A model generated the notes under the pieces. It was not told the origin of the DNA. It saw only the letters and a list, made by a program, of their open reading frames with translations, and did no database searches. Positions 16,836-20,591 of a stretch of DNA of 20,591 nt are shown one piece after another. Origin of the DNA: Saprospiraceae bacterium (lineage in GTDB: Bacteria > Bacteroidota > Bacteroidia > Chitinophagales > Saprospiraceae); NCBI GenBank assembly GCA_007125435.1, contig SLDF01000300.1, positions 1-20,591 on the forward strand. Reading direction: 5' to 3'. Both the position numbers and the translations under genes were made by a program. Every line of letters starts with the position of its first letter. Within the stretch, counting starts at the first letter, position 1.

Positions 16836-17292
16836 ACTTTTTTGCCCAAAAATAAGGATTCAAATTCATTCTTCGATAGAATATGGAGGGAATTCATCTT
16901 ATCGCTTTGGGCATCACCCTCCTCTTTTCGTCGTCGGGTCGCTACGCTACAGGGCTCCCTGTACGGTCGGCCTCTTCTTCGCTTGACGCTACGAAGAGTC
17001 TGGCTCCTGACGTCGCCACCCTTTCGCATCGCTGATGCATGACAAGACATTGGTAAATTTTGAGCTACTCATGAATTAAACAATGTACATAATTTTCGAG
17101 TTGACAAATCCTATTGATGTCAAGTGGACTAATTGATAATATTACATTTAAGACTGCATTTTATATAATTTTTCAATTATAATTTACGTGATATTACTAT
17201 GTCGCACACTTAAGCTCATATTTGTAGAATTCATAATTATTATGATGGAATGTACTTTCTTAATCAACTAGTGATTAATTTTACGTTATCTT
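16836..17292. other. Divergent intergenic region between pepT and the phospholipase D-like gene
   Basis: These 457 bases must serve as upstream region for both flanking genes. They hold the dispersed repeat copy C at 16907-17039. From 17040 to 17292 the DNA is very AT-rich. Open reading frames crossing the repeat on both strands are by-products of its GC-rich sequence. No well-spaced promoter pair was identified. Confidence 0.7.
16907..17039 (+). repeat. Dispersed GC-rich intergenic repeat, copy C
   Basis: This 133-bp copy begins TTGGGCATCACCCTC and ends ATCGCTGATGCA, with GCATCA/TGATGC able to pair at the ends. An inner stem pairs CTCTTC (16972-16977) with GAAGAG (16993-16998) around a 15-base loop that resembles the loop of copy B. 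A second, perfect stem found only in this copy pairs TACAGGG (16948-16954) with CCCTGTA (16957-16963). Confidence 0.85.
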
Positions 17293-18918
17293 ATGAAGTT
17301 GAAGTTAATTATTGTTTTATTATTTGGGCTTTATTCACAATTGGCACTCAGTCAATTTAATTTATTTGTTAATGGAGCTACTACGGACCAATTAAACGTT
17401 TTAATACCATCCGGTGAAGACTCCAGATACCTTGTTATCAAAGACAGAGACTCTATTACTATTGATTCACTATTAATAGAGAGTTGCTCATCAGGCTGCA
17501 TCTTTACTATCGAAGAATTAAATTATGCCAATATTTATTTGCTACAGTTATATCAGGGGCAGGACATTCAAGACGAAAGATGGGCTATGACGAGCTCTAC
17601 TAGTAGTGGTATGGTAGAAGTTTATTTCACTACATCTATTGACACAACCGTCTCTAATGGGTTTTCTCCGGTAGCTACTGAACGTGCAATTCTAGAAGAT
17701 GCCATTATCACAGCTATAGAACAGGCCAACTTTTCTATTGATGTCATGCTTTATAATGTAAATAGACGACCTATAATTAATGCACTATCAGATGCTCATA
17801 ATAGAGGTGTAAAAATCAGATACCTGACCAGTGACAATACGAATAACATTGCATTGTCAAACCCTACACCAGACTTTCCAATACTTATTGGCAATTTGGG
17901 TTCTGGACTCATGCACAATAAAGTTTTTGTCATAGATACTGAAGATGCAGACAGAGCTCTGGTCATCACCGGTGCGACTAATATGACTACTGGTCAAATA
18001 TTCACAGACCATAATCATATGTTATTTATACAAGATCAATCTTTAGCTAGAGCTTATGAAAAAGAGGTAGATGAAATGTGGGGCTCTCGACAAGCTCAAC
18101 CCAATCCATCTCTGAGTCGATTTGGTTCTGCTAAGCTAGACGATACCCCTCATGAAATTTATATACATGGCGTGTTATACGAATTGTATTTTTCTCCATC
18201 TGACAATACGACCTTTAAGATTGTTAATACACTAAATACAGCTCAGGTAGATTGTTATTTTGCTCTTTTGCTTTTTACTCGCTCAAATCTTGCATCCTCT
18301 ATTATCAATCTACACAATAGAGGTATTGATGTCAAAGGCTTGATGAACAATACATTTGAAAATGGATCGCAGTACTCTACTTTACAATCTAATGGTGTGT
18401 TTGTTTTACATTACACAAATGGACCAATGCTGCACCACAAGTATTGCATCATTGATGAAAATGGTCCCCCTGAAAATGCCAAATTAATAACCGGTTCACA
18501 CAATTGGTCTAATAATGCTGAGAATAGAAATGATGAAAATACTTTGATCATACACGATGCCGATCTTGTAAATATCTTTTTTCAAGAGTTTCAGGCAAGA
18601 TGGTGCGAACAGTTTGCTGGAGATGATTGTAGGTTAGTTACATCAGTTGAGGATGTTGCTAATATTTCACTTGATTATAAAGTACATTTTGATAAAAGCT
18701 CTAGTTCACTATATGTATTTCCGGAACTGGCAACGAGTGATAAGCACACTATGCAGTTATTTGATGTACATGGTAGGATGATTTATGCAAAATCATTCTA
18801 CTTTAGTGGTGGAGAGACGCCTCACATTTCATCAACACTTAATCTCAAATCCGGTATTTACTTTCTAAATCTAACCAATCAAAGCAGTCGGAAAGTCGTT
18901 TCGTTTACTGTTAATTAG
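17293..18918 (+). CDS. Secreted phospholipase D-like protein with T9SS sorting domain
   Basis: The 541-residue protein has a signal peptide (about 1-20, ending LALS-QFN), two phospholipase D (HKD) motifs, and a C-terminal sorting domain (about 467-541). HKD 1 is H208-N-K210-x4-D215 followed by GATN at 227-230. HKD 2 is H381-H-K383-x4-D388 followed by GSHNW at 401-405. Both are complete, so one chain should form a whole active site. Family members cleave phosphodiester bonds in phospholipids or nucleic acids; which one applies here is not visible. The domain order and lack of membrane segments suggest an exported enzyme at the cell surface. The sorting domain begins YVFPELA rather than the usual VYPNP-like motif but ends typically (LKSGIYFLNLTNQ, then KVVSFTV). 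It stands alone, with divergent pepT upstream and rpsO downstream. Confidence 0.87.
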   Translation: MKLKLIIVLLFGLYSQLALSQFNLFVNGATTDQLNVLIPSGEDSRYLVIKDRDSITIDSLLIESCSSGCIFTIEELNYANIYLLQLYQGQDIQDERWAMTSSTSSGMVEVYFTTSIDTTVSNGFSPVATERAILEDAIITAIEQANFSIDVMLYNVNRRPIINALSDAHNRGVKIRYLTSDNTNNIALSNPTPDFPILIGNLGSGLMHNKVFVIDTEDADRALVITGATNMTTGQIFTDHNHMLFIQDQSLARAYEKEVDEMWGSRQAQPNPSLSRFGSAKLDDTPHEIYIHGVLYELYFSPSDNTTFKIVNTLNTAQVDCYFALLLFTRSNLASSIINLHNRGIDVKGLMNNTFENGSQYSTLQSNGVFVLHYTNGPMLHHKYCIIDENGPPENAKLITGSHNWSNNAENRNDENTLIIHDADLVNIFFQEFQARWCEQFAGDDCRLVTSVEDVANISLDYKVHFDKSSSSLYVFPELATSDKHTMQLFDVHGRMIYAKSFYFSGGETPHISSTLNLKSGIYFLNLTNQSSRKVVSFTVN

Positions 18919-18979
18919 TAAATAAGTTGTTATATCTATTTGTAAACATCTGTAAATTATAATAATTAGAATTAATAAT

Positions 18980-18987
18980 TATCTTTG
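18980..18987 (+). promoter_or_regulatory. Probable -7 promoter element for rpsO
   Basis: TATCTTTG matches the Bacteroidota -7 consensus TAnnTTTG exactly and lies 55 bases before the rpsO start. The matching -33 TTG is not found at the usual distance; the nearest TTG (18940-18942) is too far upstream. The leader RNA would begin near 18994. Confidence 0.5.
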
Positions 18988-18999
18988 CAGCGCTAAAAC

Positions 19000-19014
19000 T
19001 GATCCTTGAGATCA
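19000..19014 (+). promoter_or_regulatory. Small hairpin in the rpsO leader
   Basis: TGATC (19000-19004) pairs perfectly with GATCA (19010-19014) around CTTGA. It would lie at the very start of the rpsO leader RNA. S15 is known to repress its own mRNA in several bacteria by binding leader structures, so this could be part of such a site, but a 5-bp stem alone is weak evidence. Confidence 0.3.
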
Positions 19015-19041
19015 CTATTGGTAACTATTTAAATTATAAAA

Positions 19042-19317
19042 ATGGCAGTTTATTTAACAAAAGAAAAAACGCAAGAGATTTTTGCAGAGTACGGAGGATC
19101 TGGTACAAATACAGGTTCAGTAGAAGGACAAATAGCTTTATTCACTTACAGAATAAAAGCATTGTCTGATCACCTTAAAACCAACAGGAAAGATCACTCC
19201 TGTAGAAGAACACTATTAACTTTAGTAGGTAAAAGAAAAAGGTTATTGAATTATCTCGCTAAGAAAGACATTCAAAAATACCGTGATTTGATTGCTAAAT
19301 TAGGTATTCGTAAATAA
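19042..19317 (+). CDS. rpsO: 30S ribosomal protein S15
   Basis: S15 binds the central domain of 16S rRNA early in 30S assembly and contacts the 50S subunit through a bridge. The 91-residue product has the family pattern: TGSVEGQIALFTYRIKALSDHLKTNRKDHSCRRTLLTLVGKRKRLLNYL, including the conserved Gly, His and Ser positions that contact rRNA, and ends YRDLIAKLGIRK. The length is close to the usual 89. It lies just upstream of pnp, an order conserved in many bacteria, and is separated from it by a strong hairpin at 19328-19363. Confidence 0.97.
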   Translation: MAVYLTKEKTQEIFAEYGGSGTNTGSVEGQIALFTYRIKALSDHLKTNRKDHSCRRTLLTLVGKRKRLLNYLAKKDIQKYRDLIAKLGIRK

Positions 19318-19327
19318 GAGTTTTGAT

Positions 19328-19366
19328 ATGAAAAGTGTTTTCCAAAGTGAAAACACTTTTCATTTT
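19328..19366 (+). terminator. Strong rho-independent-type hairpin between rpsO and pnp
   Basis: A perfect 15-bp stem (19328-19342 with 19349-19363) encloses a 6-base loop, CAAAGT, and is followed by a short T run (TTTT at 19363-19366). It begins ten bases after the rpsO stop. It probably ends or reduces rpsO transcription before pnp. Long duplexes in this position are processed by RNase III in E. coli pnp control, so a processing role is also possible. Confidence 0.8.
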
Positions 19367-19408
19367 AGTCTTATCCTGCCGTATTTTTTTCAGACAAGTC
19401 AATATAAA

Positions 19409-19443
19409 TTGTCTTCATTTACACACAGTAAGTATTATTTTCA
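19409..19443 (+). promoter_or_regulatory. Weak candidate promoter for pnp
   Basis: TTG at 19409-19411 is followed after 21 or 24 bases by TATTATTT (19433-19440) or TATTTTCA (19436-19443), imperfect versions of TAnnTTTG. The position, after the terminator and some 25 bases before pnp, is sensible. The match is poor, so this is tentative. Confidence 0.25.
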
Positions 19444-19464
19444 AACGAATAAAGATTTCATTTT

Positions 19465-20591
19465 ATGGGAAAAAGAATCCCTATAACCAAAAGTTTCAAT
19501 CTGCCTGACGGTAGAGAGATTTCTATAGAAACAGGAAAATTGGCTACTCAAGCCGACGGATCTGTAGTCGTAAAAATGGGTAACACCATGTTGTTTTGTG
19601 CTGTAGTATCAGCAAAAGAACCAAGAGAAGGTGCAGCATTTTTCCCTTTAAGTGTTGACTATCAGGAAAAATTTGCAGCCGGAGGTAGAATTCCGGGTTC
19701 ATTTCATAGAAGAGAAGGTCAGTTATCAATACATGAGGTATTGATCTGTAGACTTGTAGATCGCGCTATCAGACCATTATTCCCTGATAACTATATGAAT
19801 GATACGCAAGTTATCATAAATCTTATTTCAGGTGATGAACAAGATATGCCAGATGCACTTGCAGCTCTTGCAGCTTCTGCCGCATTATCTGTATCAGACA
19901 TTCCATGGGATGGTCCAATATCTGAGGTCAGAGTAGCCAAAGTAGATGGAAGTTACATCGTCAATCCAAAGAAGGAGGATGTAGAAAGGGCCTCACTGAA
20001 TATTATCGTGGGAGCAACTGAGAAAGATGTGACTATGGTTGAGGGTGAAGCTGATGAATGCTCTGAAGTAGAGCTTATAGAAGCCATAAAAGTGGGTCAT
20101 GAAGCTATCAAAGTACAATGTCAGGCTCAAAAAGATCTGGCAAATATGGTCGGTGAAAAAGCTTTAGATAAAAGAGATGTAGAACCACCTGCCGTACACG
20201 AAGATATAGATAATTTGATTGAGAGCTCGCTATCATCTAAAATATTCGATATCTCTAATGGCAGTCTGGATAAGGCTTCTAGAAAAGAGCAGTTCAAGGC
20301 TTTAATAGATAACTTCCTGGAAGAGCAACTTGAAAAAGAAGGTGAGGAATATATAGAAGAGTATGGTGATTACATCAAAAAACAATTTGACAAGCTGAAG
20401 AAAGAAGTCATTCGTAAGATGGTTCTGGATCACAAGAAGAGATTAGATGGTAGAAACCTTGATGAAGTCAGAGATATATGGAGTGAAGTGGATTACTTAC
20501 CTTCTACGCATGGTTCTGCTATTTTCACAAGAGGTGAGACGCAGGCTTTGACTTCAATGACATTAGGAACCAAGACAGACAACCTAATGCA
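19465..20591 (+). CDS. pnp: Polyribonucleotide nucleotidyltransferase (PNPase), 5' part
   Basis: PNPase degrades RNA 3' to 5' using phosphate and is a core enzyme of mRNA decay. The gene starts at ATG 19465 and runs off the window after about 375 codons, roughly half of the usual 700 or so. Visible parts are the first RNase PH-like domain (about 10-145, with FFPLSVDYQEKFAAGGRIPGSFHRREG and LICRLVDRAIRPLFP), the connecting helical region (about 150-310) and the start of the second, catalytic RNase PH domain (KRLDGRNLDEVRDIWSEV, then LPSTHGSAIFTRGETQAL). The KH and S1 domains lie beyond the edge. The reading frame is intact throughout. It follows rpsO, as in many genomes. Confidence 0.96.
   Translation, partial: MGKRIPITKSFNLPDGREISIETGKLATQADGSVVVKMGNTMLFCAVVSAKEPREGAAFFPLSVDYQEKFAAGGRIPGSFHRREGQLSIHEVLICRLVDRAIRPLFPDNYMNDTQVIINLISGDEQDMPDALAALAASAALSVSDIPWDGPISEVRVAKVDGSYIVNPKKEDVERASLNIIVGATEKDVTMVEGEADECSEVELIEAIKVGHEAIKVQCQAQKDLANMVGEKALDKRDVEPPAVHEDIDNLIESSLSSKIFDISNGSLDKASRKEQFKALIDNFLEEQLEKEGEEYIEEYGDYIKKQFDKLKKEVIRKMVLDHKKRLDGRNLDEVRDIWSEVDYLPSTHGSAIFTRGETQALTSMTLGTKTDNLM

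Noticed and set aside
16832..17050. Open frames on both strands across repeat copy C (Arg-rich product on minus)
   Set aside because: The frames are by-products of the repeat's composition, differ between copies and overlap the pepT start.
17101..17292. Possible promoter (TTG and TAATTTTT) before the phospholipase D-like gene
   Set aside because: The spacing of about 30 bases is too long for the Bacteroidota TTG/TAnnTTTG pattern in very AT-rich DNA.
1..20591. CRISPR array, phage, toxin-antitoxin or defence island
   Set aside because: No regularly spaced direct repeats, integrase, capsid, toxin-antitoxin pair or known defence genes were seen; most genes are housekeeping or envelope functions.

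Overview
The window looks like chromosomal DNA from a member of the Bacteroidota, perhaps near the Saprospiria or Cytophagia. Five things point there: a single-chain LpxC-FabZ fusion, two secreted proteins ending in type IX secretion (T9SS) C-terminal sorting domains, a large LptF/LptG-type permease of the Bacteroidota form, AT-rich intergenic DNA with almost no Shine-Dalgarno sequences, and a TAnnTTTG-type -7 box before rpsO. I cannot assign a genus. There are no tRNA or rRNA genes, transposase genes, CRISPR arrays or phage genes.

Layout. (1) 1-610, minus: 5' part of a saccharopine/alanine dehydrogenase-like gene. A 727-base non-coding stretch with a cluster of hairpins follows. (2) 1338-2147, plus: murQ, cell-wall sugar recycling. 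(3) 2747-5380, plus: a large tandem CbxX/CfxQ-type AAA+ ATPase with a duplicated N-terminal domain, convergent with hemC (5391-6290, minus). (4) 6812-15556, plus: a run of seven co-directional genes, lpxD, lpxC-fabZ, an ABC ATPase, an LptF/LptG-type permease, a PAP2 phosphatase, a DUF389 membrane protein and a secreted serine hydrolase. (5) 15558-16835, minus: pepT, one base from the serine hydrolase stop. (6) 17293-18918, plus: a secreted phospholipase D-like protein. (7) 19042 onward, plus: rpsO, a strong hairpin, then pnp, which runs off the window.

Functionally, the central run is about the outer membrane. LpxD and LpxC act in lipid A synthesis, FabZ in hydroxyacyl-chain dehydration, and the LptF/LptG-type permease probably in lipopolysaccharide export. 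The PAP2 enzyme may act on lipid phosphates. lpxA, which often follows lpxC-fabZ in this phylum, is absent from this position. rpsO-pnp is a conserved translation/RNA-decay pair.

The most unusual material is non-coding. A GC-rich dispersed repeat of 116-137 bp occurs three times, always between genes, and an internal stem keeps its pairing although its sequence changes between copies. Upstream of murQ, two tandem ~54-bp units each carry a perfect 11-bp hairpin with a different stem and the same loop. Among proteins, the AAA+ protein and the DUF389 protein, whose N-terminus resembles a degenerate lipid kinase, deserve attention. I see no clear new defence or mobile system.
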